DNA of 64,000 nucleotides. Source: Halomonas sp. Lineage in GTDB: Bacteria > Pseudomonadota > Gammaproteobacteria > Pseudomonadales > Halomonadaceae. Positions 23,596 to 33,312 of this stretch are shown one piece after another. The notes below the pieces were generated by a model that saw nothing but the letters and a program-made list of their open reading frames with translations, searched no databases and was not told the DNA's origin. Each line of letters starts with the position of its first letter. Positions within the stretch are counted from its first letter, which is position 1. The stretch spans positions 1 to 64,000 of the forward strand of contig NZ_DRFS01000002.1 in the NCBI RefSeq assembly GCF_011050415.1, written 5' to 3'. The position numbers and the translations under genes are program-made.

Positions 23596-26500
23596 TCCTT
23601 TACCGCACGGTGCAGCGGCGCATAAAGGGCTTCAGTCAGCGTGGCAAAACTGTGCCCCAGGGTTTGCTCATTAAATAGCCGCTCAAAGCTTGGCCATTGA
23701 TGGGAGAGGTAGGCACTTTGGGCGACTTCGCCGGTTTGAAAGCGGCCCCCTTCGTAGGCGGTTTCGGCGGCGGCGTAGGCGTCGCTGTCGGGTTCTGATT
23801 CTGTCGTGCCTAGCTTGGCCAGCCAAGCGAAAGCCGCCTGGGGGGCCAGAGGAAGCGGGGTTTGCATGCCATCACACCATGCGCTGAGCAGGGCTTCTAG
23901 CTGGTAGCGGGCATTCTCGGCGTCTAAAGGCTCAAGCCTAACATGGCCCGCTTTCGAAAGTAGCTGGGTGGTCATTGGGCGTTCTACATTGCCCGCTAGA
24001 TGCGCTACCCAGGGGCGCAGTAGATGCGTCCAGCGGTATTGACCACGGCCGCGCCCTTGGCTGATTAGGCTGCTGCTGAGTAGCAGCAGGCGGCAGCGGT
24101 TGCCCGCATCATCCTGGCGTAATTCTCCCAGCCAATCTTCCAGTGTTACTCGCCCTTCAGCTGTTTCAACAACATGCACCGCCTGTGGCGCTGCTACCAC
24201 GTGTGGCCACTCTTGCAGCGCCTCTTCGTAGGCGCCAAACAGTGCTTCCATTGGCTCGGCTAGTGCTTCGCGCATCCGCTCGCCAAAGGCGCCCACCGCC
24301 AGCACACCCTGGCCTTTGAAGCGCTCCAGTTCTGCATGCAGCGCTTCCATTCTTGGCTGGCCATTATCCACGGCGTGGCGCTGGGCGGCGATTAACTGAT
24401 CCTGCAACTGCCAGTTCTGTAGTCCGTCTAACGTGAAGGGTTCAACATCCAGCTGGGTGAGTTCTTCCTGCTCGAAGTAAACGCCCAGGCGGGTATTGAA
24501 AAATGCCTTGGCCGGTTCGCGTAAAAAGCTGCCCAGTTGGGCCAGGGTAAGCGTGCCTTGCTGCTCACTGTCTGGCCCGAGTTTTGATGTTTGTGCCCTT
24601 TGGGAGCTTTCGCCGCTTGGGGCATGCAGTGCGTGCCACTCGTGGGCGTATGTAAATAACCGTGCTTGGGCGGGGGAGTCGCTGGCTTGTTCGGTAAAGT
24701 AGCGGCGGCTAAAGGGCTGTAACGGGTGCTGGGTGGTTAACGCTTCCAGCACTGGCTCGCCATTTTGCGTATGCCAGCCCGCTTCAAGATGATCGCGCAA
24801 CTGGCCGACCAGCACCGAGGGCGGCATGGGGTTGTTGTCAATCTGGCTGCGGCCAACCCAACTGATATAGAGCTGCTGTCGGGCGGAGAGTAGCGCTTCC
24901 AGAAACAGGTAACGGTCATCTTCCCGCCGGGAGCGGTCGCCGGGGCGGTAGTCGCTGCCCATCAAATCGAAATCCAGCGGTGGCTGGGAACGCGGGTACT
25001 CGCCGTCGTTCATGCCCAACAGGCAAACACGTTTGAAGGGGATCGCTCGCATGGGCATTAGGGTGGCGAAGTTGACCGCACCGGCCAGAAAACGCTGAGA
25101 AAGACTGTGCTCATCGATCTGCCCCAGCCAGTGTTCACGCACCATGGAGAGCGGCAGAGGATCATAAAGCTCCGCTTCTTCTGTGCTGTCCAATAACTGC
25201 TGCAGCGCGGTTTCAAGCTTGGTGAGCATGACGCTCTCTTGGGCGTCATCGGTCAGAAAATAGGTCTCTAATAGCTCGCGCAGCCTAGCCACCCAAGTGG
25301 CGGTATCGGTGGGCTGGCAGAAGGTTTCCCAACTGTTTTCCAGTTTCTGTAACAGATTTGCCAAGGGGCCCGCCAGTGATGCCTCCAGCCCGCCAATATC
25401 ATCAAAGGGCTCGATGCCTTGCCAGGCGTCGGCACTGCCGACGGTGTAGCCCAACAGCAGGCGACGCAGGCCAAACGCCCAGGTGTTTTGGGTTAGTCCT
25501 TCGGGTAGGTCCAGCCGGGTACGCTGCTGTTCGTTCAGCCCCCAACGAATGCCCGCGCCTTCAATCCAGCGGCTCAGGGTGGGCAGGTTGTGCTCTTCAA
25601 TGCCAAAACGCGCCCGCAGTGCCGGGACTTCCAGGAGGTCTAACAGGTCGCTCACCGAGAGGCGCAGCTCCGGCAGACGTAGCAGCTTTTCCAGCGCAAT
25701 CATCAATGGCAGTCGGTGGCGGCTGGCTTGATCGGAAAGCGTGTAGGGAATATAGCGCGGGTCGTCGGGTTTCGAGTGATAGCTACCGAAAGCGGAACGG
25801 TACTGACCGAACACGGCTTCGATGTGCGGCGCGTAGCGGTCAACATCCGGCACCATGACAATGATATCCCGTGGGCGCAAATCCGGGTCGGCGCTGAACG
25901 CGGCCAGTAACTGGTCGTGAAGAATCTCCACTTCGCGCTGGGGGCCATGGGCGATATGAAACACGATGGAGTCATCGCTGGCCGGGTCTAATGCGGGCCA
26001 GTGGGTTTGCGTTTCAGCTACCGGACGCAGCTCGCGGATATCGTCCTGCAATTGGCTAAGCAAACAGTTGTGCTCGTCGCTGCTAAACGGCTCGAACATA
26101 TCGATACGCAGCGCCTGTTGTTCAAACAGGGTTTGGTAGTTGCCCGAATTGTCGTGCTCGTCTAACAAGCGTAGGTAGTCGCGCCCTTGCTTACCCCAGG
26201 CGGCTAGCAGTGGCTGGGCGTGCAGGTGTAGGGCATCGCTGGCGTCACCGGTGCCGAGCACGTCCAGAGCATCGGGCATGCCTGCTTTTCGCTTCTGACG
26301 GTAACGGCTGGCGCGGAGCAGGTCTTTATGCTCGATAATATCCGCCCAGTAGAACTGGCAGGGGTTGTGCACGCACAGCACGATCTGGCAGCAGCGTGAC
26401 AGCGCCGCCAAGGCTTCCAAAGTCTGTTGTGGCAGTGATGAAATACCGAAAATAATCAGTCGTCGCGGCAGGCCGTTCGGGCAGGCTTGGCCTTCTAGTT

Positions 26501-27203
26501 GCTTGGCAGCGTCTAGAAAACGACTATGTACCTGGGCGCGGCTGCTGTTAAGGCCCGCGTTGCCTTGGGTGTTGGCCACATCGTCGCGTAGGGCACGCCA
26601 TAAAGCGGGCTGCCATAGCTGATGCGCCTCCAGCGGGCGAAATTCGCCGCGGGCGGTGATCAGCACATCGTTGCCTTTTGCCCAGGCGTCCAGCCAGTCG
26701 GCGCGATAAACTTGATACTGGTCAAACAGATCCGCCAGTCGTTCGGCAAGCTGATAGTGCTTGCGCTGGTCGCGATCGACTTCTAAAAAGCGCGCCAGCG
26801 GTGCGAAAGCCTCTTGCTCGGCAAGGCTGGGCAGCAGACGCAGCAAGCGCCAGATTAAGCGAGATTTATCAAACGGCGAGGTTTCGGGAACTGCTTCTTT
26901 GTCTGCCGTCGTGTGGGTCAATACAGTGCGGTAGGCCTGCCACAAAAAGCGCGCAGGCAGCGTAACGTTCAGCGCCGCTGCTATGCCCGCACCGCCTTGG
27001 GCGGGGTCTTCCGCCAGCGCCAGCTTTAGCCACTGCCCAATGCCGTTGCTCTGCACCAGAATGGTTTCATTTTCCAGCGGTGCCAGCGGGTGCTGTCGCA
27101 TCCACGCCACCGCCAAGCCGCGCAAATCTTCCAGGCGATTGGCGTGCACCACCATAAAGCCCGGCGTTAACGGCGTTTGTGAGAGCAGCGAGTTTGCAGA
27201 CAT
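23592..27203 (-). CDS. recC: Exodeoxyribonuclease V gamma subunit RecC
   Basis: The 1203-residue subunit recognises Chi and splits the DNA strands in RecBCD. It begins with MVVHANRLEDLRGLAVAWM after a short N-terminal tail, has the inactive helicase-like domain (LIIFGISSLPQQTLEALAAL; VPDVDRYAPHIEAVFG) and a typical GMNDGEYPRSQPPLDFDLM block in the middle. Length is near E. coli RecC (1122). AAGGA lies nine bases before the ATG. It is on the same strand as recB and recD but separated from them by about 6.7 kb of other genes. Confidence 0.95.
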   Translation of the reverse strand: MSANSLLSQTPLTPGFMVVHANRLEDLRGLAVAWMRQHPLAPLENETILVQSNGIGQWLKLALAEDPAQGGAGIAAALNVTLPARFLWQAYRTVLTHTTADKEAVPETSPFDKSRLIWRLLRLLPSLAEQEAFAPLARFLEVDRDQRKHYQLAERLADLFDQYQVYRADWLDAWAKGNDVLITARGEFRPLEAHQLWQPALWRALRDDVANTQGNAGLNSSRAQVHSRFLDAAKQLEGQACPNGLPRRLIIFGISSLPQQTLEALAALSRCCQIVLCVHNPCQFYWADIIEHKDLLRASRYRQKRKAGMPDALDVLGTGDASDALHLHAQPLLAAWGKQGRDYLRLLDEHDNSGNYQTLFEQQALRIDMFEPFSSDEHNCLLSQLQDDIRELRPVAETQTHWPALDPASDDSIVFHIAHGPQREVEILHDQLLAAFSADPDLRPRDIIVMVPDVDRYAPHIEAVFGQYRSAFGSYHSKPDDPRYIPYTLSDQASRHRLPLMIALEKLLRLPELRLSVSDLLDLLEVPALRARFGIEEHNLPTLSRWIEGAGIRWGLNEQQRTRLDLPEGLTQNTWAFGLRRLLLGYTVGSADAWQGIEPFDDIGGLEASLAGPLANLLQKLENSWETFCQPTDTATWVARLRELLETYFLTDDAQESVMLTKLETALQQLLDSTEEAELYDPLPLSMVREHWLGQIDEHSLSQRFLAGAVNFATLMPMRAIPFKRVCLLGMNDGEYPRSQPPLDFDLMGSDYRPGDRSRREDDRYLFLEALLSARQQLYISWVGRSQIDNNPMPPSVLVGQLRDHLEAGWHTQNGEPVLEALTTQHPLQPFSRRYFTEQASDSPAQARLFTYAHEWHALHAPSGESSQRAQTSKLGPDSEQQGTLTLAQLGSFLREPAKAFFNTRLGVYFEQEELTQLDVEPFTLDGLQNWQLQDQLIAAQRHAVDNGQPRMEALHAELERFKGQGVLAVGAFGERMREALAEPMEALFGAYEEALQEWPHVVAAPQAVHVVETAEGRVTLEDWLGELRQDDAGNRCRLLLLSSSLISQGRGRGQYRWTHLLRPWVAHLAGNVERPMTTQLLSKAGHVRLEPLDAENARYQLEALLSAWCDGMQTPLPLAPQAAFAWLAKLGTTESEPDSDAYAAAETAYEGGRFQTGEVAQSAYLSHQWPSFERLFNEQTLGHSFATLTEALYAPLHRAVKD

Positions 27204-27346
27204 GTACAGTGTTCCTTAATGTAGGGTTCCTTCACGGCAGGGTCGAGGCGGCTAAGTGTATGGTGCCATAAGTTAATCATCTTGCGGGATGCGATATATA
27301 TCGCCAAGCTATGCGGATACCGTGAACAACGCTAAGAGAGAACCCT

Positions 27347-29032
27347 ATGACCGAGTCATCACAAAACGCCCGCCGTCACTCCTCCAAAGTGGTGGATGGC
27401 CCTGGCAAAGCCGCCAGCCGCGCCATGCTGCGCGCAGTGGGCTTTAACGATGCCGATTTTAAAAAGCCCCAAGTAGGCATTGCCTCTACCTGGAGCATGG
27501 TGACGCCGTGCAATAGTCATATTAATGAGCTGGCTGAGTTTGCCCGGGATGGCGCTGATGCTGGCGGTGGTAAAGGTGTAATTTTCAATACCATCACCAT
27601 TTCCGATGGTATTGCCAACGGCACCGAGGGCATGAAGTATTCGTTGGTGTCACGAGAGGTAATCGCCGATTCCATTGAAACGGTGGCAGGCTGTGAAGGC
27701 TTTGACGGCCTGGTGGCCATTGGTGGCTGCGATAAGAATATGCCGGGTTGCCTGATGGGATTGGCGCGATTGAACCGACCCAGCGTGTTTGTTTACGGCG
27801 GCACTATTATGCCCGGAAAAGGGCACACCGATATTGTCTCGGTCTTTGAAGCCATGGGTGCCCACTCCCGCGGTGATATCGATTTGATCGAGCTTAAAAA
27901 CATCGAAGAAACCGCCATTCCCGGGCCCGGCTCCTGTGGGGGTATGTACACCGCCAACACCATGGCGTCTGCCATTGAGGCGCTGGGCATGAGCCTGCCG
28001 GGTAGTTCGGCGCAGAACGCTATCTCTCAAGAGAAGCGCGACGACTGCAAAGCAGCTGGTGAGGCGGTGCTGGCGCTGCTGGCTGACGATATCAAACCCT
28101 CCGATATCATGACCCGGGAAGCGTTTGAGAATGCGATTACCGTGGTAATTGCTTTGGGCGGCTCCACCAACGCGGTGCTTCACTTAATCGCCATGGCGCG
28201 CACCATTGACGTTGAGTTAACCCTTAACGACTTTACCGAGATCGGCAAACGTGTGCCGGTACTTGCCGATCTGCGCCCCAGCGGCCACTACATGATGAGC
28301 GAGCTGGTGGCGATTGGCGGTATTCAGCCAATGATGAAAATATTGCTGGATGCGGGCCTACTGCACGGCGACTGCCTGACGGTGACTGGCAAAACATTGG
28401 CAGAAAATTTGGCGGATGTGGCGCCTTACCCTGCAGAGCCGCCAATCATCGCTTCATTGGGTAACCCGATTAAATCAGAGAGCCATCTGCGCATGCTTTA
28501 TGGCAACCTGGCACCGGAAGGCGCGGTGGCCAAAATTACCGGCAAAGAGGGTACGCGCTTTACTGGTTCTGCGCGGGTGTTTGGTTCTGAAGAAGAGGCT
28601 CAGGCGCGGATCAATGATGGAACCGTGGTGGCTGGTGATGTCGTGGTTATTCGCTATGAAGGCCCGAAAGGTGGTCCCGGTATGCGCGAAATGCTCACAC
28701 CAACATCTGCCATTATGGGCCGTGGCCTAGGTAACGACGTGGCGTTGATTACCGATGGGCGTTTCTCTGGCGGCAGCCACGGTTTTGTGGTCGGCCATGT
28801 GTCGCCTGAAGCGTTCGACGGTGGTCCGCTGGCGCTGGTGGAAGATGGCGACACTATTACCATTGACGCCGAAGCGGACACAATCGATGTGGATGTGTCT
28901 GACGACGAGCTAATTCGTCGTCGCGCTGCCTGGCAGCAGCCTGCACCTCGCTATACGCGAGGCGTGCTCGCCAAGTATGCCCGTCAGGTTAGCTCCGCTA
29001 GCACCGGCGCAGTCACTGATGGGGATGCTTAA
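27347..29032 (+). CDS. ilvD: Dihydroxy-acid dehydratase IlvD
   Basis: The 561-residue iron-sulfur enzyme converts 2,3-dihydroxy-isovalerate and -methylvalerate to the keto acids of valine and isoleucine synthesis. It shows the IlvD/Edd signatures with cluster cysteines: [32 protein letters not shown] and the C-terminal [22 protein letters not shown]. The short form (about 560 residues) fits the IlvD subgroup with [10 protein letters not shown] near the start. It is a monocistronic-looking gene divergent from recC. A second IlvD/Edd paralogue lies at 45.8-47.5 kb with a different role. Confidence 0.95.
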   Translation: MTESSQNARRHSSKVVDGPGKAASRAMLRAVGFNDADFKKPQVGIASTWSMVTPCNSHINELAEFARDGADAGGGKGVIFNTITISDGIANGTEGMKYSLVSREVIADSIETVAGCEGFDGLVAIGGCDKNMPGCLMGLARLNRPSVFVYGGTIMPGKGHTDIVSVFEAMGAHSRGDIDLIELKNIEETAIPGPGSCGGMYTANTMASAIEALGMSLPGSSAQNAISQEKRDDCKAAGEAVLALLADDIKPSDIMTREAFENAITVVIALGGSTNAVLHLIAMARTIDVELTLNDFTEIGKRVPVLADLRPSGHYMMSELVAIGGIQPMMKILLDAGLLHGDCLTVTGKTLAENLADVAPYPAEPPIIASLGNPIKSESHLRMLYGNLAPEGAVAKITGKEGTRFTGSARVFGSEEEAQARINDGTVVAGDVVVIRYEGPKGGPGMREMLTPTSAIMGRGLGNDVALITDGRFSGGSHGFVVGHVSPEAFDGGPLALVEDGDTITIDAEADTIDVDVSDDELIRRRAAWQQPAPRYTRGVLAKYARQVSSASTGAVTDGDA

Positions 29033-29059
29033 TCCTGTTTTAGGCTAATTGCTGGCGGC

Positions 29060-29416
29060 TTATTGTGGCTCTTCATCTTTAAACGCTTTTAAGCCGCCTT
29101 CAATATTGACGACCTGGGTGTAACCGAGCTGCTGCAGTGTGTCGGCGGCTAATGCGCCACGGTTACCTCCAGCGCAGTGGCACACAATCGGCGTATCTTT
29201 ATCAGGCACTGCCTCCAGGATACGCATTTCTAAAGTGCCACGGCTGATATTCACAGCATTATCGATATGCCCCTGCTCAAACTCCTCTTTATCGCGTACA
29301 TCCAACACTAAATGTCCTTCAGCGATGCGTGCTTTGGCTTCGTTGGGGGAGATTTGCGTTGTACGTTGTTTTGCCGCCTCGGCAAGGCGTAAGAACTCGT
29401 CAGAATGGGTAGCCAT
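29060..29416 (-). CDS. Rhodanese-like domain protein (sulfurtransferase)
   Basis: The 118-residue single-domain rhodanese has an active-site loop VCHCAGGNRGALAADTLQQLGY, with the catalytic Cys being the one before AGGNR, and an upstream LVLDVRDKEEFEQGHIDNAVNISRG block. Such proteins carry sulfane sulfur as a persulfide; the physiological partner is unknown. The ATG at 29416 follows AAGGTG by six bases; the GTG three codons upstream is less likely. Convergent with ilvD, 27 bases apart. There is no signal peptide, so it is cytosolic. Confidence 0.9.
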   Translation of the reverse strand: MATHSDEFLRLAEAAKQRTTQISPNEAKARIAEGHLVLDVRDKEEFEQGHIDNAVNISRGTLEMRILEAVPDKDTPIVCHCAGGNRGALAADTLQQLGYTQVVNIEGGLKAFKDEEPQ

Positions 29417-29557
29417 TAAGAGCACCTTAAGTCGTTGAATATGTCACCACTGATCTTGGTAAGCTGTCATCCTAATGTCAATCGACTCATCTAAACTGTT
29501 GATTTTGGCTAACACCCTTTTTCTTACATGATGATTCAAAAATAAGGAGCCGGCGCT

Positions 29558-30751
29558 ATGTCGGAAATATCGCACCCTCGCGCTCGGGTAAAAGAAGTCT
29601 TCCTCGCTTTTCTACTGCTGGGGCTGACTTCGTTCGGTGGCCCGATAGCGCATTTAGGCTATTTTCGCACTGAGTTTGTAGCACGGCGTAAGTGGCTTAC
29701 CGAGCAGGCCTATGCCGATCTAGTGGCGCTTTGCCAGTTTTTGCCGGGGCCCGCGAGCAGCCAAGTGGGGTTTGCCCTGGGATTAATGCGCGCAGGCCCA
29801 TGGGGGGCTGCGATGGCGTGGCTGGCGTTTACGCTGCCTTCCGCCATTGTGCTGGTGCTGTTTGCCTTCGGCGCGGCGGTGCTGGATGGCCCGATTGCCA
29901 GCGGTATTATTCATGGCCTAAAAGTGGTGGCGGTGGCCATTGTGGCCCATGCGGTGTGGGGCATGGCGCGCAATCTTTGTCCGGATAAAACCCGTGCGGG
30001 CATTGCCTTGGCGGCGGTGTTTACAGTGGTAGTAGTGAGTGGCCCCTTGGGCCAAGTGGCAGCCATTGTGTTGGGGGGGCTGGTTGGATTGGCGTTATGT
30101 CGCGATAGCGCTGCGGCCACGAACAGCGAGCCGCTGCATTTTCCAGTCTCTCGCCGCGTAGGAAGCATCGCGCTGGGGCTATTCGCCGCGCTGCTGGTGC
30201 TACTGCCGCTACTGGCAGGCAGTGCTATATGGTTAGCGATTGCCGATGCGTTCTACCGTTCCGGCGCACTGGTGTTTGGTGGTGGTCATGTTGTGCTGCC
30301 GCTACTTGAAGCCGAAGTGGTGCAGTCGGGCTGGATAACGCCGGATCAGTTTTTAGCGGGCTATGGCGCGGCGCAAGCGGTGCCGGGGCCACTGTTTACC
30401 TTTGCAGCTTACTTGGGTGCGCTGCTACCCGGCATCAACGGGATATTGGGTGCGTTGTTAGCGTTGGTGGCAATCTTTATTCCGGGTTTTTTGCTGTTAG
30501 TCGGTGTGCTGCCATTTTGGAATCAGTTTCGTCAGTGGGGCAGCGCCCAGGCGCTAATGCGCGGTGCTAACGCGGCGGTCGTGGGTATTCTAGGTGCGGC
30601 GCTTTATCAGCCTGTCTGGACCAGTGCGATTATTGGGCCTTACGAGTTTGTGCTGGCGCTCACTGGCTTTTTGCTATTAACCATCTGGAAGCTGCCCGCT
30701 TGGGCGGTGGTCGCCATCGTGTCCTTCGGGGGAATTGTGATTGCGCCGTAG
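29558..30751 (+). CDS. chrA: Chromate transporter ChrA
   Basis: The 397-residue membrane protein is built of two homologous chromate-transporter halves. The N-terminal half has LLLGLTSFGGPIAHLGYFR and LCQFLPGPASSQVGFALGL; the C-terminal half has FYRSGALVFGGGHVVLPLLE and GYGAAQAVPGPLFTFAAYLG. Long-chain ChrA proteins expel chromate. AAGGAG stands eight bases before the ATG. No chrB regulator is adjacent, so it appears as a stand-alone gene. A short hairpin follows it. Confidence 0.92.
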   Translation: MSEISHPRARVKEVFLAFLLLGLTSFGGPIAHLGYFRTEFVARRKWLTEQAYADLVALCQFLPGPASSQVGFALGLMRAGPWGAAMAWLAFTLPSAIVLVLFAFGAAVLDGPIASGIIHGLKVVAVAIVAHAVWGMARNLCPDKTRAGIALAAVFTVVVVSGPLGQVAAIVLGGLVGLALCRDSAAATNSEPLHFPVSRRVGSIALGLFAALLVLLPLLAGSAIWLAIADAFYRSGALVFGGGHVVLPLLEAEVVQSGWITPDQFLAGYGAAQAVPGPLFTFAAYLGALLPGINGILGALLALVAIFIPGFLLLVGVLPFWNQFRQWGSAQALMRGANAAVVGILGAALYQPVWTSAIIGPYEFVLALTGFLLLTIWKLPAWAVVAIVSFGGIVIAP

Positions 30752-30828
30752 GTGGTTATCCATACGAAGTAGGAGGTAGCTTTAGCTCGCGACGATATTG
30801 GTATAAGAAATAATATAAAAACTATTAT

Positions 30829-30850
30829 CAGACCGCCGAGTGGCGGTCTG
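30829..30850 (+). terminator. Hairpin downstream of chrA
   Basis: CAGACCGCC and GGCGGTCTG form a perfect 9-bp stem with a GAGT loop. Only TTG follows instead of a long T-run, so it may be a weak terminator shared by chrA and the convergent HTH gene. Confidence 0.5.
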
Positions 30851-30887
30851 TTGCTAAATGGGCGCTAAGAAAGCAGGTGAGTAGCTG

Positions 30888-31160
30888 CTATGGCGCCTCC
30901 AGCTCTAAGGTGCGACGTAAGACATTGAGTTCGTCAACGCCTAGATGCTCAAGCCTACCGGCGAGCAAATCGCTAATTTTCTGAACGGGAAGCCCAGCCC
31001 GGCGGGCTATTTCTCGGCTTCCAAGGTCTGATACTGCGATCAGACGCGTGATAATACGCATTAAGCGCGTACGTTTTTCTAGTTCCCTGACATCGAGGTC
31101 AGGGCTGCATCGCGGAGGATCTAGCTGTTCCGCATTCGCAATTGCGCGTGCCGTACTCAT
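30888..31160 (-). CDS. Small helix-turn-helix protein (XRE-like)
   Basis: The 90-residue protein has a C-terminal HTH, LIAVSDLGSREIARRAGLPVQKISDLLAGRLEHLGVDELNVLRRTL, which resembles XRE-type antitoxin or regulator folds (HTH_37-like). No toxin gene adjoins it. The ATG at 31160 has GGAG four bases upstream; the longer frame to 31214 adds an unlikely Cys/Trp-rich segment. Its target is unknown. It lies between chrA and purE, divergent from purE. Confidence 0.65.
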   Translation of the reverse strand: MSTARAIANAEQLDPPRCSPDLDVRELEKRTRLMRIITRLIAVSDLGSREIARRAGLPVQKISDLLAGRLEHLGVDELNVLRRTLELEAP

Positions 31161-31381
31161 GTGGCTCCAACAGTCTGAAATGACAAACACACAATGCAGC
31201 CAACTGATGCGCATTTCAATGCCTAATTTGATGAAAATTTCACTACGTCGGGAAAGCCCGCAAACGGCCTAGCTCTGGTAAACTATGCGACTTCCTATTT
31301 TTCTGTGTATCGGTGTCGATGCACGCTGCCTTTTCGCATTTTTGTCTCGCTTTTATAGGCCGTTGGGCCGAGGAGTTTTGC

Positions 31382-31897
31382 ATGTCGTCGAACAGCGCAC
31401 CCAAGGTGGGCGTGATCATGGGGTCTAAGTCTGACTGGCCGGTCATGGAGCACGCAGTGGCGATGCTGGAGCGCTTGGGCGTGGCATATGAAACCCGCGT
31501 GGTGTCCGCGCACCGTACGCCTGATTTGCTGTTCGATTACGCTAAGAGTGCCTCTGAGCGAGGGCTGCAGGTGATTGTGGCGGGCGCTGGCGGCGCTGCC
31601 CATTTGCCGGGCATGGTGGCTTCTCAAACACCGCTGCCGGTACTGGGGGTGCCGGTAGAGTCGAAAGCATTGAAAGGCTTGGATTCGTTGCTCTCCATTG
31701 CGCAGATGCCTGGCGGCATCGCCGTAGGTACGCTGGCGATTGGTAAGGCGGGCGCCACGAATGCAGGCTTGCTGGCGGCGCAGATTGTTGGTTTGCAAGA
31801 CGCAGCAGTGCGTAGTGCGGTAGAGGCATTCCGTACTGAACAAACCCAGAAAGTACTCGATAACCCTGATCCGCGCCCTGAGCCGGAAGCAGAATAA
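31382..31897 (+). CDS. purE: N5-carboxyaminoimidazole ribonucleotide mutase PurE
   Basis: The 171-residue class I PurE converts N5-CAIR to CAIR in purine synthesis. Active-site motifs are visible: [13 protein letters not shown] at the N-terminus, VSAHRTPD, and [15 protein letters not shown] followed by [29 protein letters not shown]-like sequence (here GGIAV). ATG at 31382 follows GAGGAG by six bases, correcting a longer frame. purK follows 11 bases later, giving the usual purEK operon. Confidence 0.95.
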   Translation: MSSNSAPKVGVIMGSKSDWPVMEHAVAMLERLGVAYETRVVSAHRTPDLLFDYAKSASERGLQVIVAGAGGAAHLPGMVASQTPLPVLGVPVESKALKGLDSLLSIAQMPGGIAVGTLAIGKAGATNAGLLAAQIVGLQDAAVRSAVEAFRTEQTQKVLDNPDPRPEPEAE

Positions 31898-31908
31898 GGA
31901 AGCTTTCG

Positions 31909-33066
31909 ATGAGCGGTAGCATTTCAAAAGGTACGGGCATGGCAACGCGTATTGGCGTATTGGGTGCAGGCCAGCTAGGCCGTATGTTGGCCCTGGCGGG
32001 CTACCCGCTGGGCAACCGTTTTACCTTCCTGGATACCACGGGTAACCCCAGTGCGGGGATCGGTGATGTGATCGTCGATCCCGATAACCACCACTTGGCG
32101 GAGTTTTTGGCTAAGGTCGATGTGGTGACCTACGAGTTTGAGCATCTACCCGTTGAGCTTGTGCGTGAAATTGAACAGCACAAGCCGGTCTATCCTAGTA
32201 GCCGTGCGATAGAGGTGTGTCAGAACCGGGTTGAAGAGAAGACACTGTTTGACCGCTTAGGCATTCCCACGCCTGCTTACCGTGTGGTTGAGAGCGCCGA
32301 ACAGCTTGAAGCTGCCGCCCGTGAATTGGGTTGCCCGGTCGTGGCTAAGTCGGTCACTGAAGGCTACGACGGCAAGGGTCAGGCGGTATTGAAACAGCCC
32401 GAGCAAGCAGCCGCAGCGTGGAGAGATATCGGTCACTCGCAGTTGGTCGTTGAGGCATTTGTCGACTTCGTGCGCGAAGTTTCGATGATTGCGGTGCGCG
32501 GTCGCGATGGCCAAGTGGTGTTCTACCCCATGGCGGAAAACCAGCACGTTGATGGTATTCTGCGTTACTCCGTGGCACCGCTGCCAGATTTGGATGCCAG
32601 CGTTCAACAAACTGCCGATAGCTATATTCGCTCGCTGCTGGATGAACTGGATTACGTTGGCGTGCTGGCGCTTGAGCTGTTTCAAACCCGCGATGGCAGT
32701 CTGCTGGCTAACGAAATGGCGCCCCGTGTACATAACTCTGGTCACTGGACGATGGATGGCGCGGTGACCAGCCAGTTTGAAAATCATCTGCGTGCGATAC
32801 AGGGATTGCCATTAGGCGATACCCAAGCGATTGCCCCCACTTGCATGATCAACGTGATTGGCCGTGAAGGCGATAATGCGGCGATCCTGGCGCTTGCTAA
32901 TACCCACCTTCACCGCTATGACAAAGCTGAGCGTGCAGGCCGTAAGCTTGCCCACGTCAATATCCTCGCGGCTAACCACGCCGAACTGCTTGAAAAGGTG
33001 CGCGCTTGTAGCGTGCTACTGCCGGGGGCACCGGCCCCTGAGTTAAGTTTTGCTATCAAGCAGTAA
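31909..33066 (+). CDS. purK: N5-carboxyaminoimidazole ribonucleotide synthase PurK
   Basis: The 385-residue ATP-grasp enzyme joins bicarbonate to AIR, supplying PurE. Seen are IGVLGAGQLGRMLALAGYPLG, YEFEHLPVELV, the ATP-grasp stretch CPVVAKSVTEGYDGKGQAVL, VEAFVDFVREVSMIAVRGRDG and LANEMAPRVHNSGHWTMDGAVTSQFENHLRA. The chosen ATG has AAGGAAG six bases upstream; an internal ATG at 31939 is also possible. A terminator follows. Confidence 0.95.
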   Translation: MSGSISKGTGMATRIGVLGAGQLGRMLALAGYPLGNRFTFLDTTGNPSAGIGDVIVDPDNHHLAEFLAKVDVVTYEFEHLPVELVREIEQHKPVYPSSRAIEVCQNRVEEKTLFDRLGIPTPAYRVVESAEQLEAAARELGCPVVAKSVTEGYDGKGQAVLKQPEQAAAAWRDIGHSQLVVEAFVDFVREVSMIAVRGRDGQVVFYPMAENQHVDGILRYSVAPLPDLDASVQQTADSYIRSLLDELDYVGVLALELFQTRDGSLLANEMAPRVHNSGHWTMDGAVTSQFENHLRAIQGLPLGDTQAIAPTCMINVIGREGDNAAILALANTHLHRYDKAERAGRKLAHVNILAANHAELLEKVRACSVLLPGAPAPELSFAIKQ

Positions 33067-33091
33067 GTTTGTATATCTGCCCGCTTTATAT

Positions 33092-33135
33092 GCACCTCCG
33101 CCTTTGGATTAGTCACAAGGGCTGAGGTGCTTTTT
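33092..33135 (+). terminator. Rho-independent terminator after purEK
   Basis: GCACCTC (33092-33098) pairs with GAGGTGC (33124-33130), with extra pairs inside the loop, followed directly by TTTTT. Confidence 0.75.
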
Positions 33136-33312
33136 CATTTTTGAGCTAAGTGGCTAAAACAGCGTTCATAAATTTTAACAATTGATGAAGTGCTAATGAG
33201 CAGCCTTTTACTTACCCTTGCCTTATCGCTTATTCGAAGGTTTTTCAGCGGATAGCTTTTAAATCATAGTTTTTTAAAATTTTCTTGGCATTGCAAAAAT
33301 ATATGGAAGTTT

